A program made the position numbers and the translations under genes. The notes below the pieces were generated by a model. It searched no databases and was not told where the DNA came from. It saw only the letters and a program-made list of their open reading frames with translations. From Eleginops maclovinus (lineage: Eukaryota > Chordata > Actinopteri > Perciformes > Eleginopidae), in the NCBI RefSeq assembly GCF_036324505.1, contig NC_086349.1:27747259-27811258 (forward strand): a stretch of 64,000 nucleotides of DNA. Reading direction: 5' to 3'. Numbering within the stretch: the first letter of the stretch is position 1; the number at the start of each line of letters is the position of its first letter. Shown here one piece after another: positions 9,931 to 20,287 of this stretch.

Positions 9931-11150
9931 AAGTTCTTTCTTCTAAGCATTAGCAGCACAAACGAAGCAATCAGGTAATCACGTTATGCAGAATGCGCTC
10001 GGTCCACGCTCTGAGGGATCATACAACACCACAAAACTCTTCTCAACATAGAACAGCACATACCATATTCATTCATCCTGTCCTTACTTCAAAATAAAGC
10101 CCCGGAGACATAATATTTGGAGCCCAAGTTGTATTCTGGAGCCTGAGATGTTAAGGACCATCAGGCTTAGGGAGTAATGGGTTACATGTAATGGGATTAC
10201 TTAATCAGGAAAAGTAAACTGTATTCAGAGTAGCTCAGACTACATCTGACAGGATGCTGTTTGTTTAACACACACTAAGAACACACAGGTTCCCTTCCTG
10301 AATAAAAAAGAGAACAGACATTTGAAGAAAGTCCAAATTTGGAAAAATAAGTCAGAAAATAATTATATTTTTGAAAAAGTAGAAATTAGATTTAGAAGTT
10401 AGATTTAGAAGTTAGATTTATGGAAAACATGAGAATTTTGAAAAATGCGTCGAAAAAAAGTTTAAAATTGGAAAATAATTTTGAGAAAACGTTCAAGAAG
10501 CAGAACCTGGCTGTAGGCGAACGGATCCAGACATTTAAACAAATCCAGAAATTTGGGGATCCTTTAGGAAAAAGGTGATCATTTTGAAGAAATAGTCAGA
10601 AATTCAAATTTGGGAAAAAATCTGAAGTTTCAAAACAAAAGGAATTGGGATCTCAGATTGAGGCAGTAGGCGTATAGGTTCACACTCAAAGTGTTACCCG
10701 ACAGAAGAGATCAGTAACCTCTGATCCTTCTACAACAAACACTAGGTGCTGTTTGTAGGGTTGACTAACGCTGTAATCCTGTCACACAGTTTGGAAACGG
10801 GATACCTATTTCATAATCCTGATGAGCCGTTACATCTCGTCCCTTTCCCCCAGGCCAGCTCCTCCACATACACTGTCTCCAGCACAAACAGCAGCATTAT
10901 ATATTCGGGTCATTTCTGACACGATTCCCCATCAGCAGAGCTTCACTCCGTTGCTCCGTAGTGACCTCCGACCTCTCACCCCATCCCCATCCCCCTCCCT
11001 CGGCTCCCCAGTGGTGATTTATCCCTCTGACACACCAGCAGCTGTGTCTCCGTGTGGGCCGATATTAGCCGTGACTAATCGATACCAGACTTCAGAAATC
11101 ACCAGCCGTGAGATCTGGAGGAAACTCAGCAGCTCTGACACCAGAGACCA
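9931..11150. other. Intergenic stretch with a mobile-element relic
   Basis: Positions 10165-10250 contain GGGTTACATGTAATGGGATTAC, matching a family also seen at 16320-16380 and known to be common in fish. The GAAAATT/TTTGAAAAA-rich segment at 10315-10620 is low complexity. No gene is supported. Confidence 0.5.
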
Positions 11151-11155
11151 GGAGC

Positions 11156-13038
11156 TGTGAGGAGCACCGACCACAAGGAGCTGTGAGGAGGACTGACAAC
11201 AAGGAGCACCGACCACAAGGAGCTGTGAGGAGCACCGACCACAAGGAGCACCGACCACAAAGAGCTGTGAGGAGCACCGACCACAAGGAGCTGTGAGGAG
11301 CACCGACCACAAGGAGCACCAACCACAAAGAGCTGTGAGGAGCACCGACCACAAAGAGCTGTGAGGAGGACTGACCACAAGGAGCACCGACCACAAAGAG
11401 CTGTGAGGAGCACCGACCACAAGGAGCACCGACCACAAGGAGCTGTGAGGAGCACCGACCACAAGGAGCACCGACCACAAAGAGCTGTGAGGAGCACCGA
11501 CCACAAAGAGCTGTGAGGAGGACTGACAACAAGGAGCACCGACCACAAAGAGCTGTGAGGAGCACCGACCACAAGGAGCACCGACCACAAGGAGCTGTGA
11601 GGAGCACCGACCACAAGGAGCACCGACCACAAAGAGCTGTGAGGAGCACCGACCACAAGGAGCACCGACCACAAGGAGCTGTGAGGAGCACCGACCACAA
11701 GGAGCACCGACCACAAAGAGCTGTGAGGAGCACCGACCACAAGGAGCTGTGAGGAGGACTGACAACAAGGAGCTGTGAGGAGGACTGACAACAAGGAGCT
11801 GTGAGGAGCACCGACCACAAGGAGCACCGACCACAAGGAACTGTGAGGAGGACCGACCACAAGGAGCTGTGAGGAGGACTGACAACAAGGAGCTGTGAGG
11901 AGGACTGACAACAAGGAGCTGTGAGGAGGACTGACAACAAGGAGCTGTGAGGAGGACCGAAAACAAGGAGCTGTGAGGAGGACTGACAACAAGGAGCTGT
12001 GAGGAGGACCGACAACAAGGAGCTGTGAGGAGGACCGACAACAAGGAGCTGTGAGGAGGACCGACAACAAGGAGCTGTGAGGAGGACCGACAACAAGGAG
12101 CTGTGAGGAGGACCGACAACAAGGAGCTGTGAGGAGGACCGACAACAAGGAGCTGTGAGGAGGACCGGCAACAAGGAGCTGTGAGGAGGACCGACAACAA
12201 GGAGCTGTGAGGAGGACCGACAACAAGGAGCTGTGAGGAGGACCGGCAACAAGGAGCTGTGAGGAGGACTGGCAACAAGGAGCTGTGAGGAGGACCGACA
12301 ACAAGGAGCTGTGAGGAGGACCGACAACAAGGAGCTGTGAGGAGGACCGACAACAAGGAGCTGTGAGGAGGACCGACAACAAGGAGCTGTGAGGAGGACC
12401 GACCACAAGGAGCTGTGAGGAGGACCGACAACAAGGAGCTGTGAGGAGGACCGACAACAAGGAGCTGTGAGGAGGACCGACAACAAGGAGCTGTGAGGAG
12501 GACCGACAACAAGGAGCTGTGAGGAGGACCGACAACAAGGAGCTGTGAGGAGGACCGACAACAAGGAGCTGTGAGGAGGACCGACCACAAGGAGCTGTGA
12601 GGAGGACCGACCACAAGGAGCTGTGAGGAGGACCGACAACAAGGAGCTGTGAGGAGGACCGACAACAAGGAGCTGTGAGGAGGACCGACAACAAGGAGCT
12701 GTGAGGAGGACCGACCACAAGGAGCTGTGAGGAGGACTGACAACAAGGAGCTGTGAGGAGGACTGACAACAAGGAGCTGTGAGGAGGACCGACAACAAGG
12801 AGCTGTGAGGAGGACCGACAACAAGGAGCTGTGAGGAGGACCGACAACAAGGAGCTGTGAGGAGGACCGACAACAAGGAGCTGTGAGGAGGACCGACAAC
12901 AAGGAGCTGTGAGGAGGACCGACAACAAGGAGCTGTGAGGAGGACCGACAACAAGGAGCTGTGAGGAGGACCGACAACAAGGAGCTGTGAGGAGGACCGA
13001 CCACAAGGAGCTGTGAGGAGGACCGACCACAAGGAGCT
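11156..13038. repeat. 26-bp minisatellite with a 42-bp higher-order left part
   Basis: From about 11850 to 13038 the array is a 26-bp unit (AACAAGGAGCTGTGAGGAGG plus ACCGAC) in roughly 45 copies. From 11156 to about 11850 it alternates 26-bp and 16-bp subunits (GGAGCACCGACCACAA), giving a 42-bp higher-order unit. Because neither strand's unit contains a stop in several frames, three minus-strand frames of over 600 codons exist. They share the same repeated peptides and are artefacts of the array. Confidence 0.98.
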
Positions 13039-13452
13039 AAATGTATTTTATTCTTTTGTGTTTTTTAGTGAAATTAAACTTCCATAAAAATCTGTATTTT
13101 CAGTGTTTTATAAAATGAGATATGTTTCTTTCTCTTCTCCTCGTTTTATATAACTTTTCTATGTATCAATGTCTTTGTAATAATTATTATTAAATTGGGA
13201 ATTTTGGGGTCAACATATATACATGTTGAGGTTTCTTCTGGAGTATTTAAAGTAGAACTGATGTAGTTTTTCTAATCTGCATGTCCTTTCTTGTTCTAAA
13301 GTGAGTGAACCCTTTTTATAACCTAAAATAAAGGTGGAAATAAAGCTTCTTAAGCATAACCTGTAAATATTTGGCACATTTGTGCTTCCTTTCTGTCAGG
13401 ACATGCATCACGGGAATAAAGGAAAGAACCAGTTTTGTTTCATAAAATATAT

Positions 13453-13458
13453 TTTATT
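13453..13458 (-). terminator. tcf15: Polyadenylation signal (AATAAA) for tcf15
   Basis: AATAAA on the minus strand lies 286 bases downstream of the tcf15 stop. This gives a 3' UTR that would include the GT tract at 13579-13689. Confidence 0.45.
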
Positions 13459-13577
13459 TAAAACTTTGGGAACAAAAAGATAATAAGACATAAGTTTTCA
13501 AACAAATGCACGGCATCTCTGAAACTCATTTCTAAATCAAGTATAAATAGTCTCTTCTTCATCGTGGGATCCAGCAT

Positions 13578-13690
<113 letters not shown>

Positions 13691-13743
13691 CTCTTCCCTG
13701 AGAAAGTCTTTGAGGATGTTCAGGTTTTTAAATCATTCTTCTG

Positions 13744-13806
13744 TCAGCGTCTCACTCTCAGCGGAGCGAGACCTCTCATCTTTAAACAGTCCCTGCCGTC
13801 CTTTAT
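13744..13806 (-). CDS. tcf15: Paraxis/TCF15, C-terminal exon (exon 2)
   Basis: The acceptor TTTGCAG precedes 13806 on the minus strand. The exon reads in phase 0 as IKDGRDCLKMRGLAPLRVRR then stop. This matches the vertebrate TCF15 C-terminus as I remember it: a CLK-V/M-RG core followed by an Arg-rich end. It was found by looking downstream for that tail, and splice phase agrees with exon 1. The complete protein is 172 residues, close to the mammalian protein. Confidence 0.9.
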   Translation of the reverse strand: MKDGRDCLKMRGLAPLRVRR

Positions 13807-13989
13807 CTGCAAACACATTAAAGATCTCAGTCAGATAAACATGCAGACATATAAACCTTAACTGAGTCATTAAAAGATGCATACATATTTAGGTAAAATG
13901 CACGAGAAGTCATTCATCTCCTAAGAGAAATAAACAGACCATTATTCTTTAAGTCCTAAAAATCAAAGACTCATTTTTAGCTTGTTGAT

Positions 13990-14074
13990 TTCATTTCCAA
14001 AGGAGGAAGCTGCTGCTGATGTTCTATATCAGATAATGATTTACACTAAAGTTTACAAAAATAAAACAGAAAAC

Positions 14075-14173
<99 letters not shown>

Positions 14174-14470
14174 TGTGAGCAATGTACACCAGCATGTGCC
14201 ATGCGTAAAAAGTGCTTTTCACACACACACTCAATGATTTAAAAACCTGTGATTGGTCACGATTGAAAGACAAATGCCGGATTAAACATCTTAAGAAGCT
14301 TCATTAAAAACCTGGCTGTGTTTGGAGCTGCTGAGTCTGTTCCAGGTGTTCCCGTCCCTTCATATTTTTGGCACGTTCAATAATCTGCCCTGGATTTAAA
14401 CCCTCTCTGACATGCAGTAAACCAGCCTTTTTCCTCTGGTTGCTCAGAAGGAGCAGATGCTGCCCCACAT
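13990..14470 (-). pseudogene. Decayed tandem copy of the tcf15 exon 1 end plus intron
   Basis: The segment aligns by eye with 14477-14750. Shared are a GAGGAAGCTNCTNNTGNTGTTCTAT block, a TGCGTAAAAAGTGCTTTT-like block, and at the far end the sequence of the exon 1 terminus (LLLLSNQRKK against the gene's [11 protein letters not shown]). The copied splice donor is destroyed (GGTAAGG became GGCTGG). It lies inside the tcf15 intron and carries a large GT expansion that the other copy lacks. It is a relic of a partial tandem duplication. Confidence 0.75.
14081..14172. repeat. (GT)n microsatellite in tcf15 intron
   Basis: A GT tract lies inside the duplicated segment 13990-14470 and is absent from the sister copy, so it expanded after the duplication. 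Confidence 0.97.
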
Positions 14471-14476
14471 TCATCT

Positions 14477-14707
14477 CCAAAGGCAAGAGGAAGCTACTAA
14501 TGGTGTTCTATCTCAGATTATATTTTGCACTTTAGTAGAGTAAATAAAAACCTGGGAGATATGTACACAGCCCGCCAACATGCGCAGTGCGTAAAAGCGC
14601 TTTCTACACAATAACCCTTAAACAAACAGTGCTTTTTAATGCACAAATTATATTTTTAAAAAGTCTTTATACGCATAAAAAAAGGATCTGGTTCCAGTAA
14701 ACCTTAC
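14477..14707 (-). repeat. Original copy of the partially duplicated tcf15 intron segment
   Basis: This is the intron immediately 3' of tcf15 exon 1, the sister of 13990-14470. The duplicated block also covers the last bases of exon 1 up to about 14750. Confidence 0.7.
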
Positions 14708-15163
14708 CCCCTTCCTCTGGTTACTCAGGCAAAAGGTGCAGATGCTGCGCGGCTGCGGCGCTCCGCTCTCTCTTTGCGCAATACCGAGGCACGGCTGGCC
14801 ATCCGCGCCTCCGTCCCCCAGGAGCAGCACGTTGGCGAGGTGTGAGATGTAGCTGGAGGCCAGGCGCAGAGTCTCGATCTTGGAGAGCTTCCTGTCCACG
14901 GGCTCAGTGGGGATGAGGGTCCGCAGGGCCGTGAAGGCGGAGTTGACACTCTGCGTCCGGCCTCTCTCCCGGGCGTTCGCCGCGCTCCTCTGCTGAACAA
15001 CCACCGGCATCTCGGCGCTCAGTCTGCGGGAAATCCTGCTCCTTTTCCCGCTGTAGCTCTGCTCCGAGCCGCCGTCGCTCTGGTTCTCCTCATCCTCCTC
15101 AGAGGTGATGATGTCAGAGTAAAGTAAGTGTGAGGCCATGGGCCGCAGCATGGCGAAAGTCAT
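14708..15163 (-). CDS. tcf15: Paraxis/TCF15 bHLH transcription factor, exon 1
   Basis: This encodes a class II bHLH factor needed in vertebrates for somite epithelialisation and paraxial mesoderm; it works as a heterodimer with E-proteins on E-boxes. Residues 1-30 hold the family N-terminus ([17 protein letters not shown]) and an acidic [15 protein letters not shown] stretch. The basic region lies at about 60-73 ([14 protein letters not shown]). Helix-loop-helix follows to about 117, with the strongly conserved [19 protein letters not shown], then [14 protein letters not shown] and the [14 protein letters not shown] signature that separates TCF15/SCX from other bHLH proteins. The family's basic region normally has ARERDRTQSVN; here Gly replaces Asp. 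Exon 1 ends in phase 0 at a GTAAGG donor and joins 13744-13806 across a 901-bp intron. Nothing else in the window is a plausible alternative. Confidence 0.97.
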
Positions 15164-15340
15164 GTTTAAAAAGTCAGAAGTCCAAATCCTCCGTTAGATC
15201 ACCGAGAGCAGAACCGGGGAAAACCTACATCCCGGTACCGGCTGCATGAGACCCGGGGTAAAGAGTTTTAGTAAAGTGAGACCCTCCTCTGAGTCTATCT
15301 GCAGACCCCACTGTATATAAAGACTGATACCTGACCCAGG

Positions 15341-15349
15341 CTCTTATAG
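15341..15349 (-). promoter_or_regulatory. tcf15: TATA-like box of tcf15
   Basis: CTATAAGAG on the minus strand lies about 180 bases upstream of the tcf15 ATG. A start site some 30 bases downstream would give a 5' UTR of roughly 150 bases. A second weaker TATATAA-type word lies at 15313-15320. Confidence 0.5.
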
Positions 15350-15439
15350 CCGGGGGGAGGAGCTGCCCTCTGCGGGAGAAACTCAATAATAAATACTCAA
15401 AACTCTGTGGAAATATCACAAACTCTTATATATTGCACA

Positions 15440-15670
15440 TGAAGATGTGCTCAAAATAGCACTTACTTTACTTGAGTATTACCACTGGATGCTACTTTAT
15501 ACTTTTACTCCACTACACTCAGCTTTTCTCAAATGCACATTTTGAAACTCTCTAAAAAGTAACTAATGAAAGACCTGTTTAAGACCTGCTTGATGCAACA
15601 ACATTAAGGACCTACTAGTGTCCTAAATATAATAATATATCACATATGGACACCTTGCTCTTCCACCTCT
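15440..15670 (+). repeat. Family Y repeat copy upstream of tcf15
   Basis: It contains TTTACTTGAGTATTACCA, ATACTTTTACTCCACTACA and a terminal CTTCCACCTCTG, in the order typical of family Y. It ends the unique promoter-proximal sequence of tcf15. Confidence 0.6.
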
Positions 15671-16833
15671 GACCATAAGCCAGTACTTTACTCTGAACTG
15701 GGCCTGTGTGTCCATCCCATTCAGTGGATTTGTACATCTTTTTTTACTCGTGTTTTAATTGTGAAACTCTTGTTGCTTGTAAGTTGGATCACATGCTACT
15801 GAATGCATCTGTTTTTCTAAACTGATCAAATGTTTTCTGTCAGGAAAGCTAAACTAAAGCTAAAAGTATCGGAGAAAATATATTCCCAAAAAGTAGGATT
15901 TGCCAAGAAATGTAGACCAGAAACTCACGTTAGTGCGGGGTGTTATATTCTGAGGTTAGGTTCAGGATGAGAGGAAATGTGCAAAATGTAAAGTATTTTG
16001 GTTTGTGCTTCTGTTACTCACTGAAGGAGTATCTGCAGGCCGTGTTTACAGTTGTTCCTCCTCAGACTCTGATACTTCCTCCTCCTCCTCTCAGTGGGGG
16101 GGTCGGAGGGCGTTGGGAATCTGGCACAGATTTCACGCTGCAGCAGCAGCAGCAGCAGCCGTCTGAGGGAATTCCGGATCGGAAGCTGTGAGGATTCCTC
16201 TCCCCGAACACCCAAAACTGCTTCAACGGGATCAGGAGAAATGAGTCCTCAAGTGGAACCAATGGGGGACCCTTTATTTCCTATTCAGACTCTGCAGGAG
16301 AACCAGTGGCCGGGGGGGAATGGACGACATGTAACGGGATTACAGTTACATGAAAGTAATCAGATTACTGTTACAGCTCTACATGTGTGGATTCAAACTA
16401 AAAAGAGATTATTGTGTCGGTTGCATTTTCTCGAAAGTAAGACATCTTTTCAGTACTGGAGATGTGAGCATTAGCAGGGAGCGGTTGTACAATGCTATCA
16501 CGTAGACTTCACAGAGCCCTTGAAAGATATTTGGGGCATTATGTTTAGAATACCCCATGTGTAACGGATGTGCCATAAAGCAGGGGACAGGGAAACAGCT
16601 TCAGAAAATAGCTGAAAACTAAACACTGGAACAGGATGCAGCCTGAAGAAGACACATATTTTAGTGTGTTGGATTATATCATTTCTGTGCAGATTTTTTT
16701 AATTGTGTCTCCTCGGTTTTTTACATTATGTATTAATTTAACTTATATAAGAATGTGCGATCAACTCTCAAGAGAAGAACGCTCCAGAAGATGATGACAC
16801 AAACATTCCTTTGTCACTGACTTTGTTCTTACA

Positions 16834-16835
16834 GC

Positions 16836-16877
<42 letters not shown>
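16834..16877. repeat. (CAA)n microsatellite
   Basis: About 14 CAA units, followed by ATAATA-rich DNA. Confidence 0.95.
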
Positions 16878-16878
<1 letters not shown>

Positions 16879-17201
16879 TAATAAAAATAATAAATGAATA
16901 ACAACATTATTAAATACAGATGATTAATATCATAAATAATAATAATATTAAAGCTGCAGCGTTATACTGCTGCAGGAGAGAAACTCCCAAAAAGTCATCA
17001 CTAAACCTCATGCAGACAAAGTTGATTTGTGCAGTCATCACCACTCCAGCATCTGCAGGACAGAGTAGGAGAAATTAACCACCATCCATCAGTGATTCAG
17101 CCCACAAACACTTCCTGCTCCTGGCCCCCTGAACCCCAGTAATCTGTTTAAACCCTCAAAGGTGAAGCGTACAGCGCCACCCATGGAAAACGCTCCGCCC
17201 G

Positions 17202-17211
17202 GCAACAGGTG
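17202..17211 (+). promoter_or_regulatory. Scratch/Snail-type E-box GCAACAGGTG
   Basis: An exact match to the GCAACAGGTG core reported for Scratch-family factors. Two related sites occur at 43624-43632 and 60065-60074 on the minus strand. Occupancy is unknown. Confidence 0.35.
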
Positions 17212-17964
17212 CAGAATATTTTTCGTACCGGTGTTGCGTGTCAGAAAGCCTTTGAGGATTGGGTTACTTCCAGACGGCGAGCGGCCACAGGAAGTCTCCT
17301 CACACGCGACGATTCAGAGCGGAGAGTTAGAGGCCTTCAGGGCCCGTCGGTAAAAGCTGCCCTCAGGTCTGCCTTCATTTCCTCGCCGGCGGCTCTGAGG
17401 GAGATTGTGCTGGAGGAAAGGCTGTGTAGGCTCTGACCTGCGATGTGTAGAGCACCTTCATTAATCTGCTAACTTACATCCTTCCTCCAAGAGCTTTATA
17501 ATGAGCCTCAAGGTCGGCACCAACAACCAACGTCAAGGTTATTCAAGAACAAAGCACCAGGATCTGAGGAGGTCAGGACTCAGGCCGGGTCCCTCAGGCT
17601 GTATGACAGACCATTTTATATCCTGAAACATGGAATATATCTGCAAAAGGACTTCATTTCTCCGGCGCCTTGGGTCGATCGGAAATGATTGTGAAATGAG
17701 TTTTCTTCAGTACGGCACGGGTTCGACCACCGCTTACAGTCACAACTGCTCCACCCACTGTTTTAGAAACTATGAATGAACATAATAAACCTCGTCTCTG
17801 GGCATACATATTATCGTATGGGGTGTAACGTTTTTTATCAAATCTCAGGCTGAAGTCTAAACCAGGGTCTCTGCTCCTCTCTTTGGGGTCTCTGCCCCCT
17901 CAAACCAAAATGCAGATTTCCCCTGTAAAATGTTAAAGTGCTGCCAGAAAAAATATCTCTGCTG

Positions 17965-18310
17965 GTCAGAAAGGGTTTACTGAGTCCAGAGATATGGAGA
18001 TGGGGTCAGGTGTCTGGTCAGCCGGCAGAGACAGCTTACTGAGGATAAATAGGGGATGGATGTCCGGTGGGTCTGCGGGGGACGAGTGGCAGGCAGCAGG
18101 CTGACACTGAGACTGAGATTTCTGATCCTTTCTTTTACTCTCCTTTTTTCTGGAGAGGAAGTAAAGGAACCGGAGCTCTGGATCTATTTGTTGTTGGAGG
18201 AGCGATATATGACTCACAGCTTTAAGACGTGAAGACACTATTATTTTAATGCAGGATTTTCACCTGAAAGTGGGCGGGGCTTAATCTAGACCGGAAATGA
18301 CGTTAGCGCC
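17965..18310 (-). mobile_element. Dispersed repeat family Z, copy 1 (reverse)
   Basis: It is reverse-complementary to 45640-45960 over most of its length. Shared landmarks are GTGTCTTCACGTCTTAAAGC, CCAACAACAAATAGATCCAG and GACATCCATCCCCTATTTA. The two copies are about 28 kb apart and inverted. The AAAGTGGGCGGGGCTTAAT end lies near 18275. No coding capacity is evident. Confidence 0.8.
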
Positions 18311-18811
18311 TCATGCTGTATTATATTCGAGAAACCCTGAAAAGGACTGAACATAAGGACACATGAACATCGTCTCTGGGTGTAAATATGATCGTATCTT
18401 AGCATTGCGTATTGTATTGTGTTTCAGCAGGACTATGCAAAAACTACCCGGCATGTTGGTCTGTTTTCTGATAGCATGAGAGATTATAAAGGAACAGTTT
18501 GTCAATAATAGTTTCCTCTGAGTGCAGTTTAAAATGTAACAAGTGGTTTGGATTAAGGGATGCACCATATGGACTTAATAACATTACCAAGAGATCATTT
18601 CACCTGGTTTTTATTATCATTACATTGCATATTATATCCTTAAATAAAACACATACACGCTCAGTCCTCAACATTTGAAACCATCCGTTCTGTGCAGTGG
18701 TACGTATTCAGTCCCATTACTCGTATCATTTGCTCCACAAAATAAATGCTAAGATGTTGCTGTAATGCACGATTACAAAATCAGCAGGAAAGGATCCTGT
18801 GGGGTACAACT

Positions 18812-18813
<2 letters not shown>

Positions 18814-18890
<77 letters not shown>

Positions 18891-18914
18891 CACACACACA
18901 CACACACACACACA
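18814..18914. repeat. (CA)n microsatellite with one interruption
   Basis: A CA tract with a single missing C near 18890, just 3' of srxn1. Confidence 0.98.
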
Positions 18915-19020
18915 CTTCAGAGGTCTAAAGTAGAGATGTGTTTAACTGAAGAGTCACATTTCCCCCTGCTGGTGAAAGCTTTGCCCTGCAGTCCAGAGGA
19001 GTAAATCAGTGTGTTTGGTT

Positions 19021-19024
<4 letters not shown>

Positions 19025-19098
<74 letters not shown>
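19025..19098. repeat. (GT)n microsatellite 3' of srxn1
   Basis: It lies 35 bases downstream of the srxn1 stop, so it is likely within the 3' UTR. It is inverted relative to the CA tract 110 bases further on; the pair could form a long hairpin in the transcript. Confidence 0.97.
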
Positions 19099-19104
<6 letters not shown>

Positions 19105-19133
19105 CCACCTGACAGAGTGTGTTAAAGCTCAGG

Positions 19134-19343
19134 TCAGCGCAGGTCAGGTGTGGAGGCTCCCAGGTAGGTGCTGAGGTCGGAGACGTTGGACTTGATGAGC
19201 TTGGCCGGGATGGTCTCCATGTTCAGCCTCTGATACGCAGCGAAGCGGTGACAGCCCCCGAACGAGTAGAAGTAGTCCCCCCCCTCCCTGCCTCTGATCC
19301 AGAGCACGTCGATGGGCGGAACAACGCTGAGATCCGCCGTCTC
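19134..19343 (-). CDS. srxn1: Sulfiredoxin, catalytic exon (exon 2)
   Basis: Sulfiredoxin reduces the sulfinic form of 2-Cys peroxiredoxins using ATP and thiol reductants. This exon encodes [20 protein letters not shown], then the catalytic signature FGGCHR with the single active-site Cys, [16 protein letters not shown], and the family C-terminus [10 protein letters not shown] with its stop. The acceptor is CCTCCAG before 19343; phase 0 joins the exon 1 GlnCAG to GluGAG. The full protein is 145 residues from the chosen start, against 137 in human. The whole family core is intact. Confidence 0.97.
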   Translation of the reverse strand, partial: ETADLSVVPPIDVLWIRGREGGDYFYSFGGCHRFAAYQRLNMETIPAKLIKSNVSDLSTYLGASTPDLR

Positions 19344-19365
19344 CTGGAGGGCAAAGAGAGGATGT

Positions 19366-19660
19366 TGGTCCAGCAGTGGCTCAGTCAGTAGGGGCTTGGA
19401 CTGGGAATCGTAGGGTCGCCGGTTCAAGTCCCCAAACAGACTTGAAAATATGGAAGGTGGGCTGCTACTTGGAGAGGTCCCAGTTCACCTCCTAGGCCCT
19501 GCTGTGGTGCCCTTGAGCAAGGCACCGGACACCTCCAATCCCCCCTCCCCATTGCTCCCCGGGCGCTGCACAATAGCTGCCCACTGCTCCCAGTACTAGG
19601 ATGGGTTAAATGCAGAGGACCAATTTCACTGAACATTGTACATTTACATTATACTGATCT
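19366..19660 (+). mobile_element. tRNA-derived SINE in the srxn1 intron
   Basis: The head contains pol III box A-like TGGCTCAGTCAGTAGGGGC and box B-like GGTTCAAGTCC in tRNA spacing. It is followed by the conserved central piece TGCCCTTGAGCAAGGCACC known from teleost SINEs. It is antisense to srxn1 and begins about 20 bases beyond the exon 2 acceptor, so it lies very near the splice branch region. Confidence 0.85.
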
Positions 19661-19699
19661 AATGTTCCATTTCATTGCCTTATTTGCATATTTCTCATT

Positions 19700-19800
19700 T
19701 TTACTTTTAGTTTTCAGTTCTAATTATTTGTTACTTGTGTTGTTTTTCGCTGCTGCAACGGAAACCTTTCCCAGTTTGGGATGAATAAAGTACTTGTGGT
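19700..19800 (+). mobile_element. Retroposon 3' tail fragment (TTTGGGATGAATAAAGTA type)
   Basis: CCCAGTTTGGGATGAATAAAG matches a tail also present near 26150-26200 (CCCCGTTTGGGATGAATGAAG) and is common in fish. It probably belongs to a LINE or to the SINE preceding it. Confidence 0.55.
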
Positions 19801-19973
19801 TCTGATCTCAATGTCTATATGAAGTAGGTTTCATCCAAGACTTGATTAACTTGTCTATGCTTGAAAAAAACAGCAAAAAGTTACAAATATTTCAAATATT
19901 TAAAGAGCACAAACATGCTCACCGACCTAACTACGAGCACAGGTGTGACTATAGTTAGAATTGTACTTTAGTA

Positions 19974-20275
19974 ACTCAAGTACAAGATCTGAGTACTTCT
20001 ACTTTACTCAAGTACAAGATCTGAGTACTTCTACTTTACTCAAGTACAAGACCTGAGTACTTCTACTTTACTCAAGTACAAGACCTGAGTACTTCTACTT
20101 TACTCAAGTACAAGATCTGAGTACTTCTACTTTACTCAAGTACAAGATCTGAGTACTTCTACTTTACTCAAGTACAAGACCTGAGTACTTCTACTTTTAC
20201 TCAAGTACAAGATCTGAGTACTTCTACTTTACTCAAGTACAAGATCTGAGTACTTCTACTTTTACTCAAGTATAT
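19974..20275. repeat. 32-bp minisatellite, about 9 copies, derived from family Y
   Basis: The unit combines AAGTACAAGATCTGAGTAC and TTCTACTTTACTC. It is the reverse complement of the family Y core seen at 195-235, so it looks like a local expansion of that element. It ends 12 bases from the srxn1 exon 1 donor. Confidence 0.93.
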
Positions 20276-20287
20276 CCAGGTGTTTAC

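Larger units (their letters stand above)
15671..17960. other. Intergenic stretch between tcf15 and srxn1
   Basis: It holds a CAG run (16141-16160), a GGGATTACAGTTACATG-type element relic (16320-16385) and a CAA run (16834-16877). There is no supported gene. A perfect Scratch-type E-box lies at 17202-17211. The GC-rich 17160-17440 has short open frames but no recognisable product. Confidence 0.5.

Noticed and set aside
11019..13032. Three overlapping minus-strand open frames of over 600 codons
   Set aside because: They lie entirely in the 26-bp minisatellite, share the same repeated peptides in all three frames, and lack start context, splice signals and family similarity.
19366..19440. A tRNA gene
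   Set aside because: Box A- and B-like words are present, but the sequence continues into a teleost SINE body and no complete cloverleaf with paired acceptor stem is seen.
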